DNA from: Rhodospirillaceae bacterium
Lineage (GTDB): Bacteria > Pseudomonadota > Alphaproteobacteria > UBA828
Reading direction: 5' to 3'
Assembly: GCA_002728135.1 (NCBI GenBank)
Contig: PBVE01000020.1
Location: 1 to 64,000, forward strand
DNA length: 64,000 nucleotides
Of this stretch, positions 36,317-45,120 are shown piece after piece. Under the pieces are notes generated by a model, which was not told where the DNA came from, searched no databases, and saw only the letters and a program-made list of their open reading frames with translations. Each line of letters opens with the position of its first letter. Position 1 is the stretch's first letter. The position numbers were made by a program, and so were the translations under genes.

Positions 36317-37204
36317 TCAGGTTTTCTGAAGTAAATCAATTAGACTAGATGTATCCCAGCGTCCACCACCACGTTTTTGAACATGACTATAAAACTGATC
36401 AATAAGTGCACTGCTTGGTAAAAGAGAACCGTTATTTTTTGCCTCTGTAAGGCATAAATCAAGATCTTTTCTCATCCAATCTACAGCAAAACCAAAATCA
36501 AATTTTCCATCCAGCATCGTAGATCCTCTGTTTTCCATTTGCCATGATTGTGCTGCACCTTTTGATATAACATCTAATACAAGGTTTCCATCTAGGTTTG
36601 AGTTTTGTGCAAAGGCAAGCCCCTCCGCTAAACCCTGTAATACTCCTGCTATACATATTTGATTTACCATTTTCGTGAGTTGTCCATTTCCACTAGGACC
36701 CATATGGGTAATATTATGTGCATATGAGTTCATAATGGGTTGTGCCTTTTTAAAAGGTTCTAATTCTCCTCCAATCATAACAGTAAGTTTTCCATTTTCT
36801 GCCCCAGCTTGTCCGCCAGAGACAGGAGCATCTAAAAACTTTACATCAATTCGATTCATTTCCTGATGTATTTCCCTTGCTATATTTGCTGAAGCTGTAG
36901 TGTGATCAACAAAAATTGTATTAGTACTTATTCCACTTAGTATTCCAGAATCATTGAATATTATTTCCCTGAGGTCATTATCTGCGCCCACACATGTGAA
37001 TATAAAATCTTTATCTTTGCTAACTTCTGCTGGTGTTTCTGCAATATTACCGTTGAAGTCTTTAGCCCATGATTCTGCACGTTTAATATTACGATTGTAA
37101 ACAGTTACCTGATGACCTGTTTTTGATAGATGTCCAGCCATTGGATAACCCATAACTCCTAAGCCTATAAATGCTAACTTTCGTGAAATTTGATCATTGG
37201 GCAT
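36317..37204 (-). CDS. NAD(P)-dependent beta-hydroxyacid dehydrogenase, second copy
   Basis: A 295-residue member of the 3-hydroxyisobutyrate dehydrogenase family, with GLGVMGYPMAGHLS, DAPVSGGQAGAENG and GNGQLTKMVNQI (catalytic Lys). It is clearly different in sequence from the member at 33122, so it is not a recent duplicate. It is the last gene of the minus-strand operon that begins with coxG, 23 bp after the PhnW-like gene. A role in reducing or oxidising the semialdehyde made by that transaminase is plausible. Confidence 0.85.
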   Translation of the reverse strand: MPNDQISRKLAFIGLGVMGYPMAGHLSKTGHQVTVYNRNIKRAESWAKDFNGNIAETPAEVSKDKDFIFTCVGADNDLREIIFNDSGILSGISTNTIFVDHTTASANIAREIHQEMNRIDVKFLDAPVSGGQAGAENGKLTVMIGGELEPFKKAQPIMNSYAHNITHMGPSGNGQLTKMVNQICIAGVLQGLAEGLAFAQNSNLDGNLVLDVISKGAAQSWQMENRGSTMLDGKFDFGFAVDWMRKDLDLCLTEAKNNGSLLPSSALIDQFYSHVQKRGGGRWDTSSLIDLLQKT

Positions 37205-37227
37205 ATTGTTACTCCATAGTAAATTGG

Positions 37228-38316
37228 TTACTGGATAATGTTTTCTACAGCAGATATAAATCTTTGAATATCTTTCGGGTATACATTTCCTATACAGCCA
37301 ACTCTGAAAGTTTGAGCTGATGTTAATTTGCCAGGATATATAGTAAATCCATACTCTTGGAGGTCATTATAAAAATTATTGAAAGTATATGAATTTTTAA
37401 ATTCATCGTAGAATGTGACTATAACAGGTGCTTGAGTTGAGTCAGATAATAATGTTTTAAAACCTAACTCTCTCATTCCTTGTACTAGTTGATTGCAATT
37501 ATCTCTATAGCGGGCAAATCTACCTGCTACACCGCCTTCTTTATTTAAACCGTCAAGCGCAGTCAATAAACCTGCTACAACATGTGTCGGTGGAGTAAAT
37601 CTCCATTGTCCTGATTTTTCAAATTCAAGCCATTGTGCTGATAAATCCAGACTCAAACTTTTTGAATTTCCTCTTGAGCTCTCAACTAAATCTTGTTTAG
37701 CAAGAATAAAACTAATTCCAGGTATGCCTTCCAGACATTTGTTGCTAGAAGCTATTATTACATCAATATTTAAATTTAATAAATCAATAGGAATTCCACC
37801 AAACGTGCTCATAGCATCAACTAGAAAACATAATTTAGCTTCATTAGAAATTTTTGAAATCTGTGCAAGGGGGTTCAGAACGCCAGTAGTGGTTTCGCAA
37901 TGAACCATAAAGATATGAGTTAAGTCAGGGTCTTTTAAAATAAATTGCTGAACTACATTAGGTTCAATAATTGTTTTTTCATCAAATTGAAGCTCTACAA
38001 AGGGGTGTCCTAATAATTTTAAGATAGATGATGCACGTTTGCCATAAGCACCATTTGACAAAACAAGAATTTTAGAGTTTTTGTTTGTAAAAGTTGTGAA
38101 AGCTGCTTCTAAACCAAAAGTTCCACTTCCTTGAATCGGAATACATGTGAAACTCTCCGGTGCCCTGACAATCTTTAAAATATTTTTCCTTAGACTCATT
38201 GTCATATCAATAAAAACTGAATCTCGTGATCCCCAATCTTTTAGCAATGATTGTTTTACTTCCACGGATGTAGTTAGTGGGCCTGGTGTAAGTAAAATAT
38301 GGTTTTTTTGTTGCAT
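37228..38316 (-). CDS. phnW: 2-aminoethylphosphonate:pyruvate transaminase-like (PhnW)
   Basis: PhnW moves the amino group of 2-aminoethylphosphonate to pyruvate, giving phosphonoacetaldehyde. The 362-residue class V aminotransferase has the PhnW opening LLTPGPLTTSVEVKQ with DWGSRDSVFI, GSGTFGLEAAF, and the PLP lysine in ASSNKCLEGIPG. FRVGCIGNVYPKDIQRF ends the protein. No phnX, phnY/phnA or phosphonate importer is in the window, so a different amine donor remains possible. It lies 19 bp after the MoeA-like/MobA-like fusion gene in one operon. Confidence 0.8.
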   Translation of the reverse strand: MQQKNHILLTPGPLTTSVEVKQSLLKDWGSRDSVFIDMTMSLRKNILKIVRAPESFTCIPIQGSGTFGLEAAFTTFTNKNSKILVLSNGAYGKRASSILKLLGHPFVELQFDEKTIIEPNVVQQFILKDPDLTHIFMVHCETTTGVLNPLAQISKISNEAKLCFLVDAMSTFGGIPIDLLNLNIDVIIASSNKCLEGIPGISFILAKQDLVESSRGNSKSLSLDLSAQWLEFEKSGQWRFTPPTHVVAGLLTALDGLNKEGGVAGRFARYRDNCNQLVQGMRELGFKTLLSDSTQAPVIVTFYDEFKNSYTFNNFYNDLQEYGFTIYPGKLTSAQTFRVGCIGNVYPKDIQRFISAVENIIQ

Positions 38317-38335
38317 ACTATTATCTTGCTATAAA

Positions 38336-39985
38336 TCACAGAATATTTTTATTAATTTTTCTAAGGTTTTCTGGTGTATCTATATCAGTGATGACTGATT
38401 TATCGCACTCAATTTCATATACACCTTCACTAAACTCTCCTATAAGATGCTTTGCTCCAACATCACCAGAAATTTTTTCAATTTCTTGGAAGTATTGCTT
38501 TGACCATAAAATAGGGTTACCTCTTTTTCCTTTTGTAACAGGTACTCCTATTGACTGACCTGCTTGAGGATTGAAATTAGTAATAAGACGTTCAATAATA
38601 GAAACATCTACTAAAGGCATATCACCAAGTAGTATTAACACAGCATCAATTTCCTCTGGAAGTGATCTTAATCCCGCTTTAATTGATGTACTCATGCCGT
38701 TTTCATATTCTGGGTTATGCACAAAAGTAATATCTTTATTTTTAGTTGCCACTGCAAGAATTTCTTTTTCCTGATACCCAGTAATCACATGAATTGGATT
38801 GATTTTTGCCAACAAAGCAGAGTCTATAGAGTGATTAATTATTGGTTTATCATTAAAGTATTCTAGGAGTTTATTTTTATCTCCCATGCGACGAGATTGT
38901 CCTGCAGCTAAAATAATCGAAGCAATTTTTTTCTTTCCTGAGTTAGATATATTTTTTTCATTTTTGTATTCAATATGTTTTTTATTTTCTCGAGGCATTG
39001 GTCTAGAAGCTATTTCAATTAACAAACCACCCGAACCCATTGACATGATTTCATTAGATCCAACATTAACCCCTGCTAATATTCTATTTAAAACTAAATC
39101 AAAACCATTTAGCTTTGGTGAACGTGCACAACCAGGGAGACCAATAATTTTTACATCATTAATGGACCCAAGAAGTAATAAATTTCCTGGGTCTACGGGC
39201 ATGCCAAAGTGTTCTATTGTGCCACCTGCTGCTACTATTGCAGAAGGTATAATATCTCGTCTATCAACAATGGCAGATGCACCTGCAATTATTATAAGTT
39301 CCTGATTTTTTTTAACCTCTGAAAGAATAGAACTTCTAATTTCATCGATATTATGTGAACAACGTATTTCTGAATTAATAGAATTATAAGTTTTATTTAA
39401 TCGACATTCTAAACTTGCTGTTGTTGAATCTAAAACACTCTCCTTAGTTCCAGTTAACCTGCTTTGTATAAGTGAAATATTTAGTTTGCTCCATTTATTA
39501 ACCCTTAGTTTTTGAATTGTATTTTTTGCAGTTAAAATACATTTATCTACAATTTTTTTTGAGGATGAAAATGGAATAACTTTAATTGTTGCAACCATTT
39601 GATCTGTTGATACAGCAGTGCAGTGAGGAAGTGTTCCAACGGTTATAGTCTCATTAACAGAATTTATAGAGTTTATGAAATTACTCTCGCCTAAAAATAA
39701 CCCGTCTTTTTTTGAAAATAAGTTACACCTTCCGGTAAATGGTGATCCAGCATATATTCCATTTCCAGAAATAGAGTCTGCTATATTTTTTGCTGCCATA
39801 TTTTCTGCAATATCATCATTTTCAAGGACAGCACCAACTATTTCAGTCAGCCCAAAATCTTCAAGATCCTTAACATCTGATTTTGTTAAAACATGACCTT
39901 TTTTATAAATATTTTTATCTACACGTATTGTATGTGCAAGAATTGCACCAATAGATTCTTTTATGGGAATTGGTCCAAAATGCAT
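38336..39985 (-). CDS. molybdopterin-binding / nucleotidyltransferase fusion (MoeA-like + MobA/MocA-like)
   Basis: A 549-residue two-domain protein. The N-terminal part (about 1-340) is of the molybdopterin-binding MoeA/MogA-like type (IIAGASAIVDRRDIIPSA; VKIIGLPGCARSPKLNGFD). The C-terminal part (about 355-549) is a MobA-like nucleotidyltransferase (ASIILAAGQSRRMGDKNKLLEYF; ILLGDMPLVD). Fusions of this type are found with aerobic CO dehydrogenase and other molybdenum hydroxylase genes, where the C-terminal domain would attach CMP to molybdopterin. It starts at ATG 39985, three bases after the xdhC-like gene. Confidence 0.85.
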   Translation of the reverse strand: MHFGPIPIKESIGAILAHTIRVDKNIYKKGHVLTKSDVKDLEDFGLTEIVGAVLENDDIAENMAAKNIADSISGNGIYAGSPFTGRCNLFSKKDGLFLGESNFINSINSVNETITVGTLPHCTAVSTDQMVATIKVIPFSSSKKIVDKCILTAKNTIQKLRVNKWSKLNISLIQSRLTGTKESVLDSTTASLECRLNKTYNSINSEIRCSHNIDEIRSSILSEVKKNQELIIIAGASAIVDRRDIIPSAIVAAGGTIEHFGMPVDPGNLLLLGSINDVKIIGLPGCARSPKLNGFDLVLNRILAGVNVGSNEIMSMGSGGLLIEIASRPMPRENKKHIEYKNEKNISNSGKKKIASIILAAGQSRRMGDKNKLLEYFNDKPIINHSIDSALLAKINPIHVITGYQEKEILAVATKNKDITFVHNPEYENGMSTSIKAGLRSLPEEIDAVLILLGDMPLVDVSIIERLITNFNPQAGQSIGVPVTKGKRGNPILWSKQYFQEIEKISGDVGAKHLIGEFSEGVYEIECDKSVITDIDTPENLRKINKNIL

Positions 39986-39988
39986 TTT

Positions 39989-41014
39989 TTATCCAATTTC
40001 ACGTGTACGTTGATTTTTGACAATTTCTGCTAATGCTGAGAGTGCTATTTCTTCAGGAGTTTTTGCATTAATGGAAAGACCCAAGGGAGAATTTATGCGA
40101 TTAATTTCTGGTTCTATAAAACCTCTTTCTAATAAACGTTTTATTCTTTTTGAATGTGTCCGGGTGCTGCCAAGTGCACCGATATAAAATGCATTTGAAC
40201 GAATACCTATTTCTAATGCAGGATCATCTATTTTTGGATCGTGAGCAAGTGTCACTATTGCATAATTATTTGTTAATGTGATTTTCTTAAAATAGTCATC
40301 TGGCCATTCATTTAAAACTATGTGATTAGGAAAACGATTACCGGTGCTAAATCCTTTTCGTGGATCAACTAATGTTATTTTGAAACCTAATTGGTTTCCT
40401 AAATAGCATAGTGACTGTGCTATATGAGTTGCTCCAACTATTATAATATGTTGAGGTGCTTTATGTGTATGTAAGAAATAAGAATTTTTAGAAGTTTCAT
40501 ATAATTTACTATGGTTGTTATTTAATGTCTCTACAGCAGTAATCATACATTCATTGCTAATAGTTGATCCCTCATAGCTACTGTCACGATATACTAGTGT
40601 TTCATCCCCATTGTTTATATTTATGCAATATAGGACAGCTTGATCATTAGCTCGGTGTTTATTTAAAGTTTGTAAAATATTAGATCTATCGTTCCCCAAA
40701 ACATTCACTAATACTTTTATCGTTCCACCACAGGCTAGACCTACTTCCCATGCTTCTTCATTCGAAACTTTAAACTCAAGTATTTCAGGCATCCCGGAAT
40801 CAATTACTAATTGTGCTTTATCTATAACAACTCCTTCTACGCAACCTCCTGATACGGAGCCCTCAAAATTTCCATCTTTGTCAGTTATTAATTGACTTCC
40901 TACTGGTCTTGGTGAAGACCCCCAAGTTTTAATAACTGTAGCAAGGGCAAGTTTTCGCCCTTCTTTTAACCAAGTTTCTGCAATTTTAAGTATGTCGGCT
41001 TTGCCATTATTCAT
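39989..41014 (-). CDS. XdhC/CoxI-family molybdenum cofactor insertion factor
   Basis: A 341-residue protein of the XdhC/CoxI family. The N-terminal XdhC_CoxI domain has LATVIKTWGSSPRPVGSQL and SGGCVEGVV; the C-terminal Rossmann domain has IIIVGATHIAQSLCYLG and TLAHDPKIDDPALE. Family members bind the molybdenum cofactor, help sulfurate it and hand it to xanthine dehydrogenase or CO dehydrogenase. It lies 47 bp after the MoxR-like gene and 3 bp before the fusion gene, which fits a maturation operon. Confidence 0.9.
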   Translation of the reverse strand: MNNGKADILKIAETWLKEGRKLALATVIKTWGSSPRPVGSQLITDKDGNFEGSVSGGCVEGVVIDKAQLVIDSGMPEILEFKVSNEEAWEVGLACGGTIKVLVNVLGNDRSNILQTLNKHRANDQAVLYCININNGDETLVYRDSSYEGSTISNECMITAVETLNNNHSKLYETSKNSYFLHTHKAPQHIIIVGATHIAQSLCYLGNQLGFKITLVDPRKGFSTGNRFPNHIVLNEWPDDYFKKITLTNNYAIVTLAHDPKIDDPALEIGIRSNAFYIGALGSTRTHSKRIKRLLERGFIEPEINRINSPLGLSINAKTPEEIALSALAEIVKNQRTREIG

Positions 41015-41061
41015 TTAAGTCTCAAAAGTATTAAATTAATATCATAGAATATATAATTCAT

Positions 41062-41955
41062 TTATGAATTTAATTGTTTTGTAAATAAGTCACTATTTGT
41101 AAGCGTATGAATATCATCTTGATATTTTAGTAGTACACCCATTGTTTCATTAATTATTTTGATATTTAATTTCTGTGTTTCTAAAACAATTAGAGATTTG
41201 GCCCAGTCTATTGTTTCAGCTATCCCGGGAGATTTAAAAAGGTCAAGTTGTCTAACAGACTGAACAAATTCAATTATTTCAACAGCAAGTTGCTCAGAAA
41301 TATCTGGTAGTTGTGTCTTCAATATTGATAGTTCTCTAGATGCCGTAGGATAATCAAGCCAATGATACAAGCACCTACGCTTAAGAGCATCATGTATTTC
41401 GCGCGTTCGGTTAGAAGTAATAATGACTATTGGAGGTTTATCTGCTTTGATTGTGCCAATTTCTGGAATTGTGACCTGAAATTCGGATAAAAGTTCTAGT
41501 AAGAAGGCTTCAAATGGTTCATCAGCTCTATCAAGCTCATCTATTAATAGAATAGGTGGGCCATTAGCTGTTGATTCTAAGGCTTGGAGTAAAGGTCGTG
41601 ATATGAGATATTTTTTTGAGAAAATATTTTCATTCAATTTTTTTTGTTCTTGGTCACCAGAAGCTTCTGCTAACCTGATAGCGATCATCTGTCGTGAATA
41701 ATTCCATTCGTATACTGCACTAGATATATCAAGTCCTTCATAGCATTGAAGTCTCACCAGGTTTCGCCTTAAGGCAATACTAAGTACTCTTGCGAGCTCT
41801 GTTTTTCCAACCCCAGCTTCTCCCTCTAAAAAAATAGGTCTTCCAAGCTGGAAGGATATAAATAGGCTGGTGGCAATACTTCGGTCTGCAATATATAGGT
41901 TCTTTGAGAGCATCTCTTGCGTCTCGTCGACAGATTGTGGAAGAATTTGATTCAC
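41062..41955 (-). CDS. MoxR-family AAA ATPase (CoxD-like)
   Basis: A 297-residue AAA+ protein with Walker A FLEGEAGVGKTELARVL, Walker B ILLIDELDRADE, and sensor 1 VIITSNRTREIHDALKRRC. CoxD, the close relative in CO dehydrogenase clusters, works with the VWA protein CoxE to finish the Cu-Mo active site. No VWA gene is found here; the overlapping upstream gene (41952-42392) encodes an unrelated-looking small protein. The GTG start at 41955 has GGAG upstream and overlaps that gene by 4 bp. Confidence 0.88.
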   Translation of the reverse strand: MNQILPQSVDETQEMLSKNLYIADRSIATSLFISFQLGRPIFLEGEAGVGKTELARVLSIALRRNLVRLQCYEGLDISSAVYEWNYSRQMIAIRLAEASGDQEQKKLNENIFSKKYLISRPLLQALESTANGPPILLIDELDRADEPFEAFLLELLSEFQVTIPEIGTIKADKPPIVIITSNRTREIHDALKRRCLYHWLDYPTASRELSILKTQLPDISEQLAVEIIEFVQSVRQLDLFKSPGIAETIDWAKSLIVLETQKLNIKIINETMGVLLKYQDDIHTLTNSDLFTKQLNS

Positions 41956-42392
41956 TGGTTAACTCCAGAAATATTTTTATTTATCAGGTTTATAATTTTT
42001 TCATCATCACAATTTAGTGGACTAGTATTATTATTTATAGAGAAATCTAATTCGCCAATATTATTTAGCTTTAGGGTATAATCAAATTGAGTTTCACTGT
42101 ATCCACATACTAATGTTAGATCGCTCTTATTAAAAAATATTAGGTCATCATTTAATTTTTTATTTTTATGCCTCTTTCCGAGAACAACGTGTTTATTAGG
42201 AGAAGCGGCTATAGTAATTGCTGCACCTGCCGCTTGATGAGATGAAGTGTCTTTTTTATTTTGATCAATAGATGTAAATGGTTCATATAATAATACATTG
42301 ATTTTTAAGTTATCATTCACCAAGTATTTTATAAAAGTTGCAAGAGAATTCTTGTGTCTTATATAATCACCTATTAATTCTATGAGCAGCAA
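41952..42392 (-). CDS. hypothetical protein between coxG and moxR
   Basis: A 146-residue protein I cannot assign. It has no signal peptide or transmembrane segment. The central part SSHQAAGAAITIAASPNKHVV is Ala-rich and may form a strand-turn, followed by a Lys-rich loop (GKRHKNKKLNDDL) and beta-like stretches. The start is TTG at 42392 with GGA seven bases upstream, 13 bp after coxG. The stop overlaps the moxR start (GTGA). Its place inside the operon argues for a role in molybdenum enzyme maturation, and it occupies the slot near where a CoxE-type protein might be expected. Confidence 0.6.
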   Translation of the reverse strand: MLLIELIGDYIRHKNSLATFIKYLVNDNLKINVLLYEPFTSIDQNKKDTSSHQAAGAAITIAASPNKHVVLGKRHKNKKLNDDLIFFNKSDLTLVCGYSETQFDYTLKLNNIGELDFSINNNTSPLNCDDEKIINLINKNISGVNQ

Positions 42393-42405
42393 TTTATTTC
42401 CAATA

Positions 42406-43023
42406 TTATAAAGATAAAATTAATATTATTATTATTGCGGCTCCAGATAATAGAAATGTCCATAATCTGAATGGAATTTTGATGTTCTCAATAAAATTTC
42501 TGCTTTCAGATAAATTCTCATTTTCAATTTTTGGTTCAATTTTATTTAAATTTTCTTTATCACCCTCCTGAACATTTTCATTATTATTTGATATTTCATC
42601 ACAGAAGTTTACAAAAAACTGGTTTGATATTTTTTTTGCACTAGAATCAATTAGCCTAGATCCTATTTGTGCAATCTTACCTCCGACATTGATTTCTGCA
42701 TGATATATTAGTTTAGTGTTCTTATCTTCTTCGATTAAAGAAACACTAGCTGAACCTGAAGCAAATCCTGCAGCACCTCCTTGACCTTCACCACTAATAG
42801 TATATTTATTAGGCGGATCTAAATCTGATAAAGTTACTTTTGCCTTGAACTTAGCTTTTACCGGACCAAGTCTAGTAGTTATTGCGGCAGTAAACTCTTT
42901 ATCTGAAAGCTTATCAAGTTCTTCACATCCAGGAATTGAAGCCTTAAGGATATTAGGATTATTTAGCCCCTCCCAAACAGTTTGCTTTATCGCTGGTATA
43001 TGGAATTCTCCTGAAATTTCCAT
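42406..43023 (-). CDS. coxG: carbon monoxide dehydrogenase subunit G-like (CoxG), membrane-anchored
   Basis: A 205-residue SRPBCC-fold protein, beginning MEISGEFHIPAIKQTVWEGL with the typical IPGCEEL and TAAITTRLGPVKAKFKA segments (about 1-145). A Glu/Asn-rich linker and a C-terminal transmembrane helix (FRLWTFLLSGAAIIIILILSL, split here as the last 21 residues) follow. CoxG recruits CO dehydrogenase to the membrane in Oligotropha. It is the first gene of the maturation operon, with GAGGA seven bases before the ATG. Confidence 0.87.
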   Translation of the reverse strand: MEISGEFHIPAIKQTVWEGLNNPNILKASIPGCEELDKLSDKEFTAAITTRLGPVKAKFKAKVTLSDLDPPNKYTISGEGQGGAAGFASGSASVSLIEEDKNTKLIYHAEINVGGKIAQIGSRLIDSSAKKISNQFFVNFCDEISNNNENVQEGDKENLNKIEPKIENENLSESRNFIENIKIPFRLWTFLLSGAAIIIILILSL

Positions 43024-43137
43024 AGTTAATCCTCTTTTATAAAAAATTAAGATATAGACCTATTTTTGATTCAAAAAAATTCTTACCTAAATATAAACTT
43101 TTTAAATAAAAAAAATGAATTTAAAATTATTATCACT

Positions 43138-44820
43138 TTATAAATAATAAATCAGCAAGCACAAGCAAAGTATTAACAATATCCATAGTGTAGCTACACC
43201 TGCTGGAACACTTGAGGTCTTAATAGCTGCCCATGACCCTTGTTCTGAAAAAACAACTAGAAGTCTATTTTTAAAATTGTGAGCTCTTATTTCTTTTTGA
43301 TGCATCCATTTTTCAGAAAACGATTGAAAGCCTTCTATAAGTAATTTTGCTGCTTTTCTGTAAAACCAATCTGTATCAAGTGTAATTGTTAGAGTTCTTT
43401 TCATTTGTGGAAGGAAAATGAAGAATGCAAGTCCAGAAAAAAGTAATAATTGAAACTGTGTCCCTATATGAGTACCAGTATATGGTTCATAGTAAACAGG
43501 GTATGGTAAAATATCATAAAGAAGATTTGGGACAACTCCAATCAGGATACAAAATATAGATAAAATAATCATTGGAGTACACATCCAGAATGATGGATCT
43601 TTTGCTTTTAAGCCAGAATCTTTCTGGAAGAATACAAACCATGGAAATTTAATACCAGCATGTAAGAATACACCTGCGGAAGCTGCGATTAAGAGATACC
43701 AGACTACAGCTAAATGTTCATTCGAAGCAGCATCTGTAATCATTGATTTTGATATAAAACCAGATGTCAATGGAAAAGCTGAAATTGATAAAGCTCCAAT
43801 TATACCGCATATTGCAGTTAGTGGCATAGATTTATACAAACCACCAAGATCAGTACATTTTCGTTTATGTGTTACATGCAGAACTGCTCCAGCTGACATT
43901 AATAACAACGCTTTGTAAAATATATGACAAAAAGCATGTGCTGCAGCTCCATTAACAGCTAATTGTGTTCCTATACCAGCAGCTGTAATCATAAAACCAA
44001 CCTGATTAACGATGCTATATGCAAGTATTCTTCGCATATCATTTTCAAGTAATGCGTAAATAATTCCATAGAAAATCATAAATAAACCAAAATAAATTAA
44101 GATTTCTTCTCCCGCAAAACTTCTTAAAATTACATAAACTGCTGTTTTAGTAGTGAAGGCAGATAAAAAAACCATTCCTCCAGGGCTAGACTCTGGATAA
44201 GCATCAGAAAGCCAGGATGATAGGGGTGGGGCTCCAGCATTTATTAGAAATGCAGCTAAAATCAAGAATTCGGGAGCAGTATTTAAATTCATTACAGTAA
44301 AGCTAATTGTGCCAGTACTTATCCAATATCCTGCAATCCCTCCAAGTAAGAGGGTTCCGCCTAATAGATGAATTAGAAAGTAGCGTTTGGCTGAAAAAGC
44401 TGATGAATTTGTTTTCCCACTTAAAACTATAAAAGTAGATGCAAGTGCCATTATTTCCCAAAAGATAAAAAGTGTTATTAGATCACCAACAAAACATACG
44501 CTAATAGCTGCACCAGCATATATATATCCAACACCTAATTCTAATTGACTCATCTTTGATCCAAATCCAAAAATAGATGCAAGAAGTGCCATAATTGAGA
44601 ACACAGTTCCAAAAAGTTTTCCCAGAGGATTAAGTTCAAGGAGAATAATATTTAACTCTATCCAGTTGAATTGAATTGAAGTGTCATCAGGCATTGACCA
44701 GATAAATAGTATGGAGATTATTGGAGCAAATATTGATAATGCTTTGTTGAGAATAGTATTAGGTGAACTGGCAATTAAGATTCCAGCAAGTAAAATAATC
44801 AATCCTGGCGGAAAACACAT
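43138..44820 (-). CDS. proton-conducting antiporter subunit, MrpD/NuoL-like (third copy)
   Basis: A 560-residue membrane protein of the proton-conducting ND2/4/5 family, with about 14 helices. FIFWEIMALASTFIVLSG holds the key Glu, INAGAPPLSSWLSDAYPES the conserved segment in helix 7, and AAAHAFCHIFYKALLLMSAG the lysine helix. It is longer than the two other MrpD-like copies: after residue 450 come a charged segment (LDTDWFYRKAAKLL), a connecting helix and a last transmembrane helix, a layout closer to NuoL/MrpA. It is the last gene of the antiporter operon, 2 bp after a small unknown membrane protein gene. Confidence 0.88.
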   Translation of the reverse strand: MCFPPGLIILLAGILIASSPNTILNKALSIFAPIISILFIWSMPDDTSIQFNWIELNIILLELNPLGKLFGTVFSIMALLASIFGFGSKMSQLELGVGYIYAGAAISVCFVGDLITLFIFWEIMALASTFIVLSGKTNSSAFSAKRYFLIHLLGGTLLLGGIAGYWISTGTISFTVMNLNTAPEFLILAAFLINAGAPPLSSWLSDAYPESSPGGMVFLSAFTTKTAVYVILRSFAGEEILIYFGLFMIFYGIIYALLENDMRRILAYSIVNQVGFMITAAGIGTQLAVNGAAAHAFCHIFYKALLLMSAGAVLHVTHKRKCTDLGGLYKSMPLTAICGIIGALSISAFPLTSGFISKSMITDAASNEHLAVVWYLLIAASAGVFLHAGIKFPWFVFFQKDSGLKAKDPSFWMCTPMIILSIFCILIGVVPNLLYDILPYPVYYEPYTGTHIGTQFQLLLFSGLAFFIFLPQMKRTLTITLDTDWFYRKAAKLLIEGFQSFSEKWMHQKEIRAHNFKNRLLVVFSEQGSWAAIKTSSVPAGVATLWILLILCLCLLIYYL

Positions 44821-44822
44821 TT

Positions 44823-45119
44823 TTAAATCCTCCCGCCGTCGTCATTCTTATTAATGTGTTCATTTGAATTATAATAATCTTCTTTTCTTTTAAGAAATAT
44901 GCCAAATAATTTAGCTGCAAATATCATTACAGTACACGTTCCTAATCCATACCAAACACTAAAGCCAAAAGTATTGTTTGCAACAAAATGTCCATGTGAA
45001 CTAAATAGAAAATCTGAAAATAAACACAAAACGAGTATTACAATAAATATGACCCATAACCTTATTATTGTTAGTTTCAATTTTTTATTTTCAGTTTTTT
45101 TCTGAATAAAATTTTTCAA
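44823..45119 (-). CDS. small two-helix membrane protein in the antiporter operon
   Basis: A 98-residue protein with two predicted helices (LWVIFIVILVLCLFSDFLF and VWYGLGTCTVMIFAAKLFGIF) and a charged Asp/Asn tail. I recognise no family. The loop between the helices has SSHGHF. It begins 1 bp after the second MrpD-like gene and ends 2 bp before the third, so it is surely part of the operon. It may be an accessory subunit joining the third MrpD-like protein to the complex. Confidence 0.65.
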   Translation of the reverse strand: MKNFIQKKTENKKLKLTIIRLWVIFIVILVLCLFSDFLFSSHGHFVANNTFGFSVWYGLGTCTVMIFAAKLFGIFLKRKEDYYNSNEHINKNDDGGRI

Positions 45120-45120
45120 T

